This document shows positions 22,043-34,441 of a stretch of DNA of 64,000 bases, piece after piece. Source of the DNA: Nymphaea colorata (taxonomy: Eukaryota; Streptophyta; Magnoliopsida; Nymphaeales; Nymphaeaceae). The DNA lies in contig NC_045139.1 in assembly GCF_008831285.2 (NCBI RefSeq), positions 24,286,412 to 24,350,411 of the forward strand. Reading direction: 5' to 3'. The notes under the pieces were generated by a model. It ran no database searches, was not told the DNA's origin, and worked only from the letters and a program-made list of their open reading frames with translations. The stretch's first letter is position 1. Each line of letters starts with the position of its first letter. A program made the position numbers and the translations under genes.

Positions 22043-22923
22043 CCTGGAGTTTTGTGCTTCACTTGTGGGAACTTTCGAGGGGGAAATGTTTGTCCAAGAG
22101 GATCATGATTTTGCTTTGGGCAACCTTCTTGCTTATCATTCCTTCTACCCCCGGTTGATTTACTCGTTGGGCAACCTTGTTCGTATATAGCAAAAACTAA
22201 ATGTACCTTCCACATTTTCCAGGTACATTTGTTTTACATTTATGGTGGTCGCACTATAGTGGGGAGCAGACAGAAATGTAAGGTTTAAAGAACTTAGAAG
22301 CGGGTGATTCCTAGTGTAGGTTTGTTTTGGTATTCTATTTATTTCTCTATATTGTTTGCTGTGCAATTGCAAGCTTTGTGTGCTAGCACATTTTAGAGTA
22401 GTTTTTGCATTTTCAGCATTTATTTAGTATACTTTTGTATAGAAATTAGAAAATCAGAAGCTCAACTTTTCTACCTACTTTCTGACATGTTTTTATTGAT
22501 GTTTTAATTTATTTAAAAATATCAAATCTGGTTGAAAATTTCCAATTTTTCATGTCGAGGAAACGAAGTCTGCAAAATTGGGTTGCTTGAGATAGTATGT
22601 ATCTCTTTCATTAACATTCATCCATGGCAACAGAGGATATATGTGTGGCATGAAGAAGCCATCATATAGAAAAATAAGGTGTTGTCATCTCCAACGCTGC
22701 GCTAGCCATGAATTGCTCCAAAATTCTCATGAAACAGTTATTGGACATGTACATGGCTTACCGAAGTGGGGAAGAATGCCCGCTCATGTGAAAGATGAAT
22801 TGATGAAATCGTTGAACGGATCTAGTTGTGATAAATATCGCGTTGTATTAAAAAAAATGTAATAAGTACGTTAAATATAACTCAGCCAAAAAAAATGAAA
22901 GTCATCTTTTTGGAAAATACGTT
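22043..22923. other. No gene seen
   Basis: AT-rich DNA between the retroelement-like frames and repeat copy B. No supported feature. Confidence 0.4.
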
Positions 22924-23288
22924 CATTTTTTTGCTACACGTTCGATTCTTTTTAAGTGTTCAGCCAAGCCGTCAGTTTCTAGTTTTTCAATGTATTAAAG
23001 AAGGGACAGAGATGATTAACCAGAAAGCATAATAAAGAAAAGAGAGAGCTGAAAGTGAAAATTAATTATGTAGTAAAGAAAAGAGGGAGATGGTTAACAG
23101 AAAATTAAATGCAATAAAGAAAAGAGAGAGAGAGAGAGTCCAGTTGCTCATCAATTAAAGAAACCCTAATCCTATAGCATTAACTCCTTCATTAACTCAG
23201 CCTTTGTATCATACATCTAGTAAATTGGTCTAACATCGGACCAATAAAATTTGTTACATGGTAATCGTACCCATAACTATTATTTACT
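22924..23288 (-). repeat. Dispersed repeat copy B, inverted partner of 14663-15034
   Basis: Reverse-complement relative of copy A along essentially its whole length, ending at the same landmark (ACTATTATTTACT). It contains a longer AGAGAGAG run than copy A. Together the copies form an inverted pair about 7.9 kb apart. Confidence 0.8.
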
Positions 23289-23639
23289 TTAATATACTAT
23301 TTTTCACCCACGTCTCATCATTTTTATGATGTTATCTAATCAATTGTCAAAGTAACATTAGTAATTTTTTTATTTATTTTACTTTTACCTAATTTTTTAG
23401 AATTTTTTTAATTTTTAAAAAGAAATTTCATACTGACAATGGGTTGAACATAAAGCATACGATTGGAATCTCCAGCTATAAGGTGAGGCCCGAACAAGCC
23501 GCCCTGACGAAAGATAATCCAGCCAAAGGTAAAGACACTGCATGCCCATGCATGAACCAAAGTCAAGTTTGCATCAAGGAGGTTCTTGGTTGGAGTTGAA
23601 TAGCTAGTGAAAAATCTTCAACACGAAGAAGGCGAAGAA

Positions 23640-24261
23640 CTAATATACCCCCTCTGTAGCCAACAGCTGGGTTGAAGGTGAAGAGGCCGCGACTGCAGGA
23701 ATGGAAGCCTCGAGTTCAGAGAGAAAAGGAAAGCAAGAGGCGAGAACAATTACCAAGGAGAAGGGGAAGGGGACCCAGGTGCAGGGGAAGATGGGAAGGG
23801 GAGAGGAGGGGAGGGAGCAGGTGGGGAAGAGGGTAAAAGAAATGGGGATGGGGAGACAAAGGCCGCAGCAAGGAGCAAGGAGGGTGGGAAGAAGAGAAGA
23901 AAGGGAATGAAAGAGCAAAAGAGTGAGAGAGGAGCAGGGGAGAAAACGAGGCCAAAGGTGGAGGGAAGAAGCAACAATGGAAGAGGAGGCGCCTCGGAAA
24001 ATGGTGACAGCTTCCGACACTGAACGATCGATCGGGAGAAGACAAGGGAAAAGAAATGGAAAGGCAGCCGGAGCAGAGGTCGAGGAGAAGAGCGAGGGAG
24101 GCGTGATGAGCATGAGGGGGCATTGGAAGGGGGCACATGAGCCGGCGAGATATGCATGCACTCTTGGGAGTCGGGAAGCTGCAGCGCGGCCGCTGCTAGA
24201 ATTTGGTGCTGCTGTGGCCGATCGGATGCAAGAAAAGGAAATAATTTACTAACATTTTTCA
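23640..24261. repeat. GA-rich (purine-rich) tract
   Basis: The plus strand is strongly purine-biased (GGGAAGGGGAGAGGAGG-like runs). Stops are therefore scarce and long frames overlap in three minus frames and several plus frames. None shows a conserved domain; the minus frames are runs of Ser, Pro, Leu and Phe. I treat it as a low-complexity tract, possibly a promoter or leader remnant, and not as a gene. Confidence 0.6.
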
Positions 24262-25465
24262 ATTTACAGGAACTGTTTTTTTTAATATTTATATAAACTA
24301 AATTATTATCTAATTAACTCGATTGATTTTTTAAAGGTTCATGGTCTGTGCAAAGTTACCGTGAAATCTCCTAAATGATAAGGGTTTAATTGAAAACAAA
24401 CTTGCTATAAAGTTTCAACGGTAAAATACATATGAGAGATAGGGAGATATGGTGCAATAGTTAATTATAAAAATAGTTAACAAGTTATTTAGTCGTAGAG
24501 ATAAATGAACACTCCTTGTAGAGGGTTTGAGTGACATAATGATATAATACGAAGAGCCTGAAACAAGGAAAAATATGGTAATTTTTTTAAATTAAAAAAT
24601 CCTAAAAATAAAGAAAAAAATAAATGAGAAACTAATAAGACACCATAAAAGGATAAGTAGATAAGCAATAGATAAAAATCAGAAAACAGACACAAGCCAT
24701 CTAACATTGAAACGCAAGAAAAAGCCTAAAATGAAAAAAAAGGAAAAAACACGAAAAAAATATTTTTTTTATGTTTCTTCGTTTTGGCATGGCTTTCAAA
24801 AAATGGTGTTTTTTAACATTTGTTCGGCTGACTTATTTTTTTAACGTTTTAAACGCATTTTTTTTTAAATACATATGATCTCAACAGCATTTATGATAAT
24901 TTCATTATATAGATGGAAGCATCCAGTAATAAATAAATAAACAAGCATTTCAAAAGGGTCACTTACCTATGTATCAAGTAAAGCAAAAAAAACACCCTTA
25001 ACTAAGGAAGCACATCCAAAGGGCCCTAAGTTTAACTTTTCTTTTGAACCGTCAAGACAAAATAGATATAGACCGGTTAGCAGGTAACAGTAAGCTTGAA
25101 ATTTTGCATCTTCTGCTTTATATGCATGTGCACAGACGTGTGTTCAACTTTCTTTACTGAGTTACAAACAACATGGCAAGAAAATGAGTATTTTTGTTAT
25201 AATTCATTTCTTTTGTATGTGGTTGCTCTTTGAGAGCAAGTTGCTAAGTTCAATTGATTGTTTTTTTTTGTGTTTCAGCTTGAGTATTTTTTGTGCATTG
25301 GCTTATTGAAGATATAGATTTGTATCTAATTCTTGTTTTTACTCAGGGAAACATCTGGTATTTGGTATTGGAGATACATATTTACATCTATATCTGATTC
25401 CCTCATATGGCATCATAGCGAGGTTGAGTATGATTTTTCTTCCATTTTGAGTTGAGAAGTTTGCA
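24262..25465. other. AT-rich DNA, no gene seen
   Basis: Poly-A and poly-T interrupted DNA without recognisable coding or structural features. Confidence 0.45.
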
Positions 25466-25469
25466 GTGA

Positions 25470-26370
25470 ACTGATCCATATGGCTGCTGAAGCAACTTCT
25501 TGTGCGAATGTTGCTAAGGAACATGATACACCATAGAAATTCACATTGAATTATTATTGGGACAATATAGTTCATGTGAATTGAAAGAAAATGATCATAT
25601 TGATCATGTTAATAAAATGGCAGTAATGGCTAAAGATTTAGCTGCAGTAGGTAGAGTCATCCTAATCTATGTAATTTTCTTATTATATTAAATATTTTGC
25701 CCTCATCTAATTGGAAAGTTATAGTTGCCGCCCTCCGACTTAACTTCAAGTCATTAAGTTTGATCCAGGTACTCATTCAATTAACTATTCAATACACATG
25801 AAAAAGGAAAAGGAAAATGAATTATTCATTGTTGGAGATAATACAAAAATTTAATCACATGCAAATCAAATTCCACCGATCTAACTGATTGATTGTAGCC
25901 ATCAATCACTTATGCAAGTGTGACCAAGACTTCTTTGCTCCATCATCTAGGCTGCATGAAGATTGAGGATCCTATAGCTGATTAGTAGATTGTCAACAAC
26001 TCAAGCCTCCTTTTCAAGTGTGTTATGTTTCTGTCACTTCCAGAATTTGTTCTTCTAAGAATGGAGGAAAAGGAATATATCCTTTGCAGTCATTTCTTAA
26101 GTTTTCCTCTACCAACTATGTGACTTGGGCATCCACAATGAAACATCACATAGGAGGTAAAGGCCTTTTATAGACTACTCTGAGCCTAAGTTGAGTCTTA
26201 CAAAGAATGTAAATGATAAAACAAAAGAACTAGAAGAGGTTGAAAAAGAAAAAGACAATCAAAGATTATGAGAAAAAGTGGAGGAAATGGAAGACAAACA
26301 ATCACAAGGTTATGTTTGGCTTCTAAATAGTATTGGTACTTCTATGAGTGCCCAACTAGCTAAATTTGAT
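25470..26370 (+). pseudogene. Decayed Copia gag, left part of an interrupted element
   Basis: Plus-strand gag-like sequence with many stops. NWKVIVAALRLNFKSL lies near 25708-25755. TNYVTWASTMKHHIGGKGLL near 26107-26165 is a typical Copia gag N-terminal motif. WLLNSIGTSMSAQLAKFDLV near 26320-26372 is the UBN2-type gag segment. The continuation of that domain reappears at about 31420, beyond a minus-strand Copia, so this half was probably separated from it by insertion. The 25470-25760 part may come from a different Copia family. Confidence 0.55.
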
Positions 26371-29300
26371 TTAGTTCATAAAACATGAAGCAACATATTC
26401 AGTAGAAATAATCCATGTTTGAACTAAGTCTCTAATATAGTGACAATCCACCTCGATATATTTGGTCTGTTCATGGAAGACATGATTGTTGGCTATATAA
26501 GTAGCCGCTTTATTGTTACAGTGCATTTTTATAGGTAGTTCTACTTGAATTCCAAGACCTTCTAGTATGGCTCTCACCTAGGTGATTTCAGTGGTAGTGA
26601 GCCATGGCTCAGTATTGTGACTCTCCAATAAACTAGGTTACCTCCAATAAAAATATAGAATCACATAATAAACTTTCTGTCATCAATAGAACCTGCATAA
26701 TCTGTATCAGAATAAGATTCTATTTAGAATGATGAACTTCTTCTAAATAATAGACTTTTTCTAGGAGAACTTTTTAGAAATTTCAATAGTAGTATAATTG
26801 CATCCTAATGGACTTTTCTTGGTTTGTCCATAGACTAGCTCAGTTTTTTCACAGCAAAAGATATATCAGGCCAAGTAATTGTTATATATAATAGTTTTCT
26901 AATGAGTGAATGATATGATTTGCTATCTATATTTTCATATTTATCGTCATATAAGTGAATATGTGAATTCATAAGAATAGATGTTGGTTTAGTTCTAGTC
27001 ATACCTGTCTCTTGTAAAAAATCAAGAACATATTTTCTTTGAGAAAAAACTAAACTTTCTTTACTTTTTGCTACTTCTATCCCCCAGAAGTAACGTAGAG
27101 AGCCAAGGTCTTTAGTAACAAAATGTTGTTGGAGATGTTTTTTTGTGTCTTATATTTCTTGTTCAGTGTCTCCATTAAAATAATGTCATCCACATATATC
27201 ATGATAACCACTATACTTTGTGAGGTTCTTTTTATGAACAATGGATAATCTAAGGGAGATCTATGAAACCTGAACTTAGATACAACATCACACATCTTCT
27301 AAAACCATGTTCTGGGCTTTGCTTCAAACCATATATAGCTTTTTTTAACAAACATACCTTGGTACACTTCTCATGTTTCTCAAAGTCTGGTGGTTGATGC
27401 ATATAAACTACTTCACATAAATCTCTATACAAAAAGGCATTTTTGACATCTAATTGGTACATATTCCATCCATAATGAACTGCAACAAATATAATTAGTC
27501 GTATAGTTGTCAAACCTACCACTGGAGAGAAAGTTTCAAAAAAATCAATACAATACGTCTGTGTGTATCCTTTTGCTACCAACTGTGTCTTGTATCACTC
27601 GATTGTACCGTTGAAGTTATACTTGATGGTCAATACTCATTTCAAGCCAACAGTACAGGTTCAACAAGATCCCAAGTTTGACAAGCCACTTACAATTCAA
27701 AAGAGCTTGTTCATGTGAGATAGGAACTACAATAGCTTACAAGGCATCAATAAATTTGCACATATGATCTCCCAAATGAGATGTACTAACAAATTTAGAA
27801 AGATGATGAATTGGACATTGTATGATCCCTTTACATAGTGCAATTGGTAATTCATTAGGATGAGAAGCATCAATGGAACACTCAGGCATGTCATGTAAGT
27901 TAGAACTATGTACTTCTCAAGAGTAAGTCGGTGCAAGGTCATTAGATGATCAATTCCTTTTTTAATATATGAGAGGATGGTCTTTAAACCATAGAATGAA
28001 AGAATTGAGATAAGTAGGGGATGATATAAATAGATTGGACCCAAGTGGAATAGGAGAAACTGAGAGTGGAACAGAATGAGGCATCTCAGACTAGGACCCA
28101 AGTGGAATAGGAGAAACTGAGAGTGGAACAGAATGAGGCATCTCAGACTGTGGATGTGAAGGGCTTGCAGGAAAGAATGGAGAAAACTCAGGGAATGTTA
28201 CATCGGCACTGACAAACTCTCAATTAGGTATATGATCTAAGCATCAATACCCTTTTTTATTTCAAGAGTATCTCACAAATACACATTTAGTTGCTTGCAT
28301 AACTAGTTTATCACGATTAGGTCCAAGTCGATGTACAAAACATGTGCATCCAAATATACGTGGAGGTAACGAGAACAAGGCCCTATTTGAGTGGAAGAGA
28401 ATGACAATTTATTTGTTAGGCAACATGCAGCTAAGATTGTATCTTTCCAAAATTAAGAAGCATATGAGAATGAATCATCCAACAAATGGCGATGTTTCCT
28501 TTCAACTACACTGTTTTGTTGAGATGTGTGAGGGCAGGTAAAATGTGGCACAATACCATGAAATTCATAGAATTCAAGTAGAGAAATATATTTGAATTCG
28601 AGAGCATTGTCAGTGCGAACAATCTTGACACAAGAATTAAATTGAGTTTTCATTTTCAATATGAAAGATTTCAAGATACAAGTAGACAAGTAATAATGAA
28701 ATGGCAACTGACTTGGAACCCGACTAGGCCCCCAAACATCAACATGGATGAAGTCAAATACATTATGGCTAGACTAACTTTGACTTGATGGAAAAGAAGT
28801 ACTACTATGCTTACCCAGTTGACAAGCTTCACACTCGATAGATGTTGTAAAAGAAATTTGAGGACATAACTGTCGAAGTTTAGGGAATGATTGATGACCA
28901 AGTCTGAGATGCCATTGGAATGCACTTGAAGGTAAATCAATTGAAAATTACGCTTCTTTAACCGATGTATCCAATAAGTAGATTTCATCTTTCTCATGGC
29001 CTCCACCAATCTTTCTACCAGTTGATAGGTCCTGAAATACACAAGTACTTGGGACAAACATAATTCGGCAATTCATATCTTTAGTTAGTTTGCTTACAAA
29101 TAACAAATTCTTTGGGAATTTAGGAGTATATAGCACTTCATGAACATGTAAAGACAGAGATAGATAAACATCTCCATGTCCTTTTATCGGAGATAGATTT
29201 TCATCCACCAATCGAATATTCTGTGAGAGATTAAATTTCTGCAGGTTTGAAATACTAGCATATCCACAAAAATGTTTAGATGCTCCAGAATCATTTATCC

Positions 29301-30391
29301 AATAGCTATAATAAGGAGTTCTACCTGCAGAATATACTGAATTTGTGATAGCAATAAAAGCCGATGAGGTAGAAGATGTAGTATTAGATCATTGCTCCAT
29401 AATAAGATCAAGTTCAGTTAGACTTAAATTGAGAGATATAACATCTATAAGAGCAGCAGTGAGATTCGCCTTAGGAACGATACTCATAAACTTCGTGTTT
29501 GGAGTTGAAATGGATGAGAATGTCACAGTCAAGGATGCAAATAAGTTAGGTTTACCCACTTTGTTCTAGCAGATATCCTCTAAGTGATCAAGATGACCAC
29601 AATATGTGCAATGAAGTCTTCCACATCCTCTTGGACCATGTCCTTTTCCTCTACTGCGGAAAGAGTATTGTCCACTTCGTCATCCTCCAAATGAGGCAAG
29701 AGCAGATAACTGTGGGTTGTTTGTGGATGGAGGAAGAGTAAAAGCGAATTTGTTGAGCTTGTAGAAGGTTTCATCACGATCAGGAAAATCTGATCTTGTA
29801 AGTATTTGAATCTTGGCTGCAGAAAAATCTGATGCTAGTAAAACAAGAAATTTAACAACAATCATTTGCTCTATGTGAGATTTGAGACAACGCTTGCAGG
29901 GTAGTTTTAAGGAGCTCAATTTTTTATAAGTAAACTACAACTTTGTAAAGTATTCAGTTAAGTTCATGTCACCTTATTGCATTCGTAACAGTTGTTGTTG
30001 AACTTGTAGAATTTTGCTGATGTTCTTGTCATGAAAGTATGTCTACCGGAGAGAATTCCACATATCTTTTGTTGTATTATAATAACATAGCCCCTCAACA
30101 ATTTGGGGTTGAGTGCTATTCATAAGCCAAACACTAATTATATTGTTTTCTTCCTCCCACCATGCATATTTGTCAATCTTTTTAACTGGCTCATCTTCTT
30201 CCAATATATATTTATTTCCATGTCCAACAACAACATGAACGTTCTAGCTCATAGTCATAGTTAGCCCCATCAAGTTTGATAGTAGATCCAAAAGAGAAAG
30301 GATTTGAGAAGGCTTTGTACTCTATGCCAATCTCAGTTTGCTTATTTCCATATTCAAATGTGTCATGTTGTAGGAATTTACTGGCCTCCAT
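26371..30391 (-). pseudogene. Ty1/Copia gag-pol, degenerate
   Basis: A nearly full set of Copia domains in order, with many frame breaks. Gag starts at ATG 30391 (MEASKFLQHDTFEYG). A CCHC knuckle (CTYCGHLDHLEDIC) lies near 29610-29570. The aspartic protease site WINDSGASKH is near 29295. The pre-integrase zinc region (WHQRLGH) is followed by integrase with HVDVWGPS, RTDNALEF and QQNSVVERKHR (about 28740-28460); the stretch between the first two is shortened, so part of the catalytic core is deleted. RT shows QLDVKNAFLY, AIYGLKQSPE and the active-site YVDD (about 27195). RNase H shows HCNNKAATYIANNHVFHEQT and HYIRDLV (26530-26410). It stops abruptly near 26380 with no 3' LTR. The 5' LTR and primer site are at 31034-31281. 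Confidence 0.9.
28037..28149 (-). repeat. Exact 57-bp tandem duplication in the Copia INT-RT linker
   Basis: 28037-28092 and 28094-28149 are identical over 56 bases. The 57-base spacing equals 19 codons, so the duplication keeps the reading frame (PHSVPLSVSPIPLGP repeated). Perfect identity in an otherwise decayed element means it is a recent event or a conserved slippage product. Confidence 0.9.
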
Positions 30392-30401
30392 GATAAAAAA
30401 A

Positions 30402-30577
30402 ACTCAAAGATAGGTGAATTTGAAAATCCAAGGCAAACTGCATTCACTTCTGCAGCTCCACAACAGGTACCCAACTGCAGCATGTCATGAAAACTCAAAG
30501 GTAGATGAATTTAGAAATCCAAGGCAGACTGCACTCACTTTTATAGCTCCACAACAGGTGCCCAACTGCAGCACGTG
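30402..30577 (-). repeat. ~90-bp imperfect tandem duplication upstream of Copia gag
   Basis: The segment from ACTCAAAGATAGGTGAATTT to CCCAACTGCAGCATGT (30402-30485) is repeated with substitutions at 30492-30577. It lies in the untranslated leader between the primer site and the gag ATG. Confidence 0.85.
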
Positions 30578-31033
30578 GTATCTTACAGTCTGAATAGGAA
30601 TATAACTGTGCCAAATAAGGGACAACAGGGCAGACAACTATTTTCTGTAGCTAGTTATCAAATTGACACAACATCAAACATTTGATGACAGACTTGGTAC
30701 ACACAAGTAAAAGTCATTCAACGATTTCAACAACTACTGGCTTCCACGTTATTCATAGAGCCTCCAAGACGTCAACTCCATTATCATTCAACAGCAACAA
30801 AAAAAAAAAAAAAATCCTTCAACGTGGGGACTTGCAGACTATTCAACAGAGAGATCAACAACATTCCACCACTGACTTCAACAGCAATCGAAAGCCCTAG
30901 GTCATATTATGTGACCACAAACCAAAAAGAAAACATGAGTACCTCTCAAATGTGGCAAACATTCAGAAAAGAGATAAGAAAAGAGTTCAACAACAGAGAG
31001 GAAAGGAAGAAAAAGACTCCCAAGACTTCTCCA

Positions 31034-31044
31034 CTCTGATACCA
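31034..31044 (-). other. Primer binding site of the Copia element (initiator Met-tRNA type)
   Basis: On the minus strand TGGTATCAGAG directly follows the LTR end. This matches the 3' end of plant initiator tRNA-Met, the usual Copia primer. Confidence 0.85.
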
Positions 31045-31281
31045 TGTTGCTTAGAGAGATAGGAAAGAAGAAGAAGACATGAGGAAGAAAGAGAGTAAGA
31101 AGCAGTCACATTGTCTAGTCACATTGTCTACGGCTGCTCCCCTTCCTTTAGAATAAATACTGATTAGGGTTATGTCTAACCACTTACATAAAGAGTCTAA
31201 TAAGAAATTAAAATTCAAACAACTACCTAATAATAAAGTTCCAAAATACAGAAAACCTCAAACTAGTAGATTTTCTCAACA
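31045..31281 (-). mobile_element. 5' LTR of the minus-strand Copia
   Basis: On the minus strand the segment starts TGTTGAG and ends GCAACA, giving TGTT...AACA ends. It abuts the primer binding site. Length is 237 bp. The opposite LTR was not found. Confidence 0.75.
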
Positions 31282-31418
31282 TTGTTATCGGATCGGATCG
31301 GCTCCCCGTTGGGCCGACCCGGACCAGTTTTTTCAAGCCCAAGCCCGGGCCTGATCCGGCAGGGTACCAGGTACCCATTGGGTACCCGGCCTGATGCCTA
31401 GGTCTACTCTCAATATTT
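31282..31418. repeat. GC-rich patch with GGGTACC palindromes
   Basis: It contains GGATCGGATCGG, CCCAAGCCCGGGC and GGGTACCAGGTACCCATTG next to the 5' LTR start. It interrupts the host Copia gag sequence that resumes at about 31420. It may be a small DNA element or the eroded insertion junction. Confidence 0.4.
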
Positions 31419-31419
31419 G

Positions 31420-33320
31420 AGCTCAATTGGAAAGATCCGAAAAATATATTGCTGAGAGAAAAGCAAATGCAAGAAGATAAATTTTATGCATTTTGCGTGG
31501 GTTTGAGACATGATTTGATATTGTTATAACTTCACTGTTACATAGATCTATAGTGCCTATGATTAATGAAGCCTTTTTCTTAAACTGATCATGGATGAAA
31601 CTCGATTCACTCACCAAGGGGCTAATGAAAGTGTATTGGCAGTTTCAAGGCCCAGAAACTATAAAAAAAACTTATAGGTCTCCTCCTTTTAAATATAATT
31701 ATGAAGAAAAAAACAGAAAATTATTTGTTTCGATAAATAGGACACAAAACCAAAGTACTGGAATTGAAAATTTTGATAAGGAAGTTGATTTAACTGAAAG
31801 TCATCGTGAAAAGGAGAAGCACAAATCTATAAGAGGACTATCACCTAAACAACCAGTTGAAGCTCTTCAACCATTCTTCAAAGCAAATATACAAATCACA
31901 GGAGCAATGACAACTACTACTCAAGGTATGACTCTGTGGCTTTTAGATTATGAACCATGCATATGACGCCAAATGCAAAATGTCTTTCTAAACTCAAGAT
32001 GAATCAATATCCTTGCTGTGTTTTTATGGCTGATGGGATTTCTTTGAAAACTAAAAGCATTGGAGCTTTAGAAAAACAAAACCTGAATTTCAAGAAGTTC
32101 AATGTTCCATATGTAAGATGCATACCTAAACTAAATTTGAATTTGTTTCCAGTATCCCAAATTATAGATCATGATTGTAGAGTTATTTTCTTATTTAAAA
32201 AATATTTAATACATGATCTCCCATCCGAGAAGATGATTGGGAAAGGATATAAAAGAGACGACTTATATTATATGGATAATTTGATCTTTGTCAAATCTTT
32301 TTTATAGTGTCACAAAGGAAGATCATGAATCTCTTTGACACCAATGACTTGGGCACATTAGCCTAAGAAAAATGTCTTGTATTTCTTCGTTGAAGAAATT
32401 TTGTAATAAAAAACTTTCTTATAATGAATGTATTCACAGAAAATGAAGTTCCTACCTTTTGAAAATAGAACCTTTGTAAGCACAACTCTTTTTAATACAT
32501 TCCTTTGGATATATGGGGTCTACTTCCAGTTATATCTAAGGGTAGGTATTCATATAATGTGATATTTATTAATGACTTCACAAGATATGTTCCAATATAT
32601 TTTTAAAGAAAGATATGTTCCAATCTATTTTTAAAGACAAAAATTAATTTGAAAGTAATATCAAAACTTTTAAGACTAGTGCAGGAGAAAAATGGCTTTC
32701 AAATCTATTTCAAAATTACTTAAAAGAAAACACACTTATTTATCGAAAATCCTGCCGAAAGATGCTTAAACAAAATGGAATATTTGAAAGAAAACATTGT
32801 CATATTATTGAAACAGCTAGAACTTTTTTTATCTCAAAAGAAGTACACAAAAATTTTGGCTGAGGCAGTTCTAACTTAAGCTTGCTTAATCAATAGAATG
32901 CCTTTAAAAATTCCAGATGACATTTCTTCTTTTCAAAAATTTAAAATATTGGATCCAATTACAATAGATTAAAAGTGTTTGGTTGCAAATATTTTATTCT
33001 TAACAAACAAAGTGATAAACTTTCCCCTAAAGTCATAAAATGGTTTTTTAGAATATTATGCAAGTCAAAAGGTTATCAACTATATGTTTCTTGAATAAAA
33101 AAAAGGTTTCAAAAATAATTTTCTAAACATGATTCATATTATACCTTTTCGCACAAATTGCTTCCATGTAATATAAATACCCATAAGGATGATCAAGATA
33201 GTTATAATGATTTTGATGGGAAATTGATTATGTTGATCAAAGTAAAAACTAATATTGAACATACAAAAGAAATAATCTCCTACCACAGACATTCCACTAG
33301 AGAAGGTTCTCAAAATTATA
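31420..33320 (+). pseudogene. Decayed Copia gag C-terminus, protease and integrase (right part)
   Basis: Plus-strand Copia with stops and shifts. REKQMQEDKFYAFCVGLRHD (about 31460-31520) is the gag UBN2 core. WLLD...CHMTPNAKCLSKL from about 31940 is the protease site, with the DSG motif degraded to DYE. The GAG-pre-integrase segment follows to 32300. PFENRT (near 32458) begins the integrase, and VFGCKYFILN...DKLSPKVIKWFF (about 32970-33050) is the integrase C-terminal landmark. RT is absent before sequence similarity ends. It is the likely right half of the element begun at 25.5-26.4 kb. Confidence 0.75.
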
Positions 33321-34441
33321 TGAATATGTAACCATATAGAAGATCTGAAAGACATCCACTGTCTGCTGTCAACTTTGTAAACAAGTTTGGACTTACTGAT
33401 GACATGATTGTAGAAACACTTGAAGGTGTAGGTGTGAAGAAAATTAATGATGGTGAACTTCTTGAAAATCCGACAACCTGTTGGTACTTTATTTTACTTG
33501 ATTGACCATTACTTGGCTTGACATAGTTCATGATATACATGTTGCTAGTCAATTTCAGTGTGCCCCGATAGATGGGAGCTGAACATGAGAATTGTTTGGT
33601 ATCTAAAGAACACAATTAATAAAGGAGTCTTCTTATCTTCATCATCATCTCTAAAATTGATTGCTTAACCTGATGTTGATTAGGGGATAGATTCCAATGA
33701 CAAATACTCTATTACTGGGTTTTGTACTTTCTTAAGTTCTTGTTTGATACTTACATTCCTGCTGGCATGACATTGGTTGTGGAGAGGCCAAATAGCAGTT
33801 TGAATAGGAAACCGGATGGCTGTAGTAACAAAATGCTCGTGCTGCAAATCAGGAAGCGTGAAAAAGCAAATAGTTGTCCATATCTTGTTGTTGGTTGACT
33901 TGGTTCCTTAAGATACTCAAGGAACATGTATGCAAGACATGACTTCTGAACCTGAGAGCCTTGGATTTCATGCACCCATCGGAGTTATTTGAAATTAAAT
34001 GATTTCATTAATGTAATTTGTGAATGTTCATGTTTAATACAATTCCACGTTTTATCGTGTCTTCAATTTTTTTTTAAACGTATGGTGCGATTAATGTGTA
34101 ATTGTAATCTATGCCGTTTTGTTGCCATGCAGAGATGCTTGAAAAAGACAGCCCACATGATTTCCTTCCACACCAAACGAGCTGTTAGGAAGGGGCCGCA
34201 TGCTCATAATGACCTTGCTAAAGAAGGAAAAGCTGCAGTACAAGAAAAGTATGTATCCTGATTTATCTCATACAGATTGGAGATTCTGTTCAAATGCTGC
34301 AGCAAGAGAAAAGCATGTAAATCCTTGGTCAGGATAAGGATCAGCACCATAGTCAATCTTATGAATATAAAAAATACAGGGGAGAGTTTGTCTCGAATGC
34401 ACAATGCCCTCAACTATATGCTGAATCAAGCAAAGAGGTGG
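33321..34441. other. 3' flank of the F-box/WD40 gene, no gene seen
   Basis: Mixed AT-rich sequence. A plus-strand frame near 33360-33470 (HPLSAVNFVNKFGLTDDMIV) is open but I do not recognise it. The 3' untranslated region of the minus-strand gene must lie in the right part; no convincing AATAAA signal was found near its stop. Confidence 0.4.

Noticed and set aside
23640-24262. Three overlapping minus-strand frames of 140-173 codons
   Set aside because: They arise from purine bias that removes stops; low-complexity Ser/Pro/Leu content, no conserved motif and no splice or start context.
25339-34000. Endogenous pararetrovirus or other viral insertion
   Set aside because: The pol domain order (PR-INT-RT-RNase H), initiator Met-tRNA primer site and LTR ends are those of Ty1/Copia. 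No movement-protein or coat-protein-like frame was seen.
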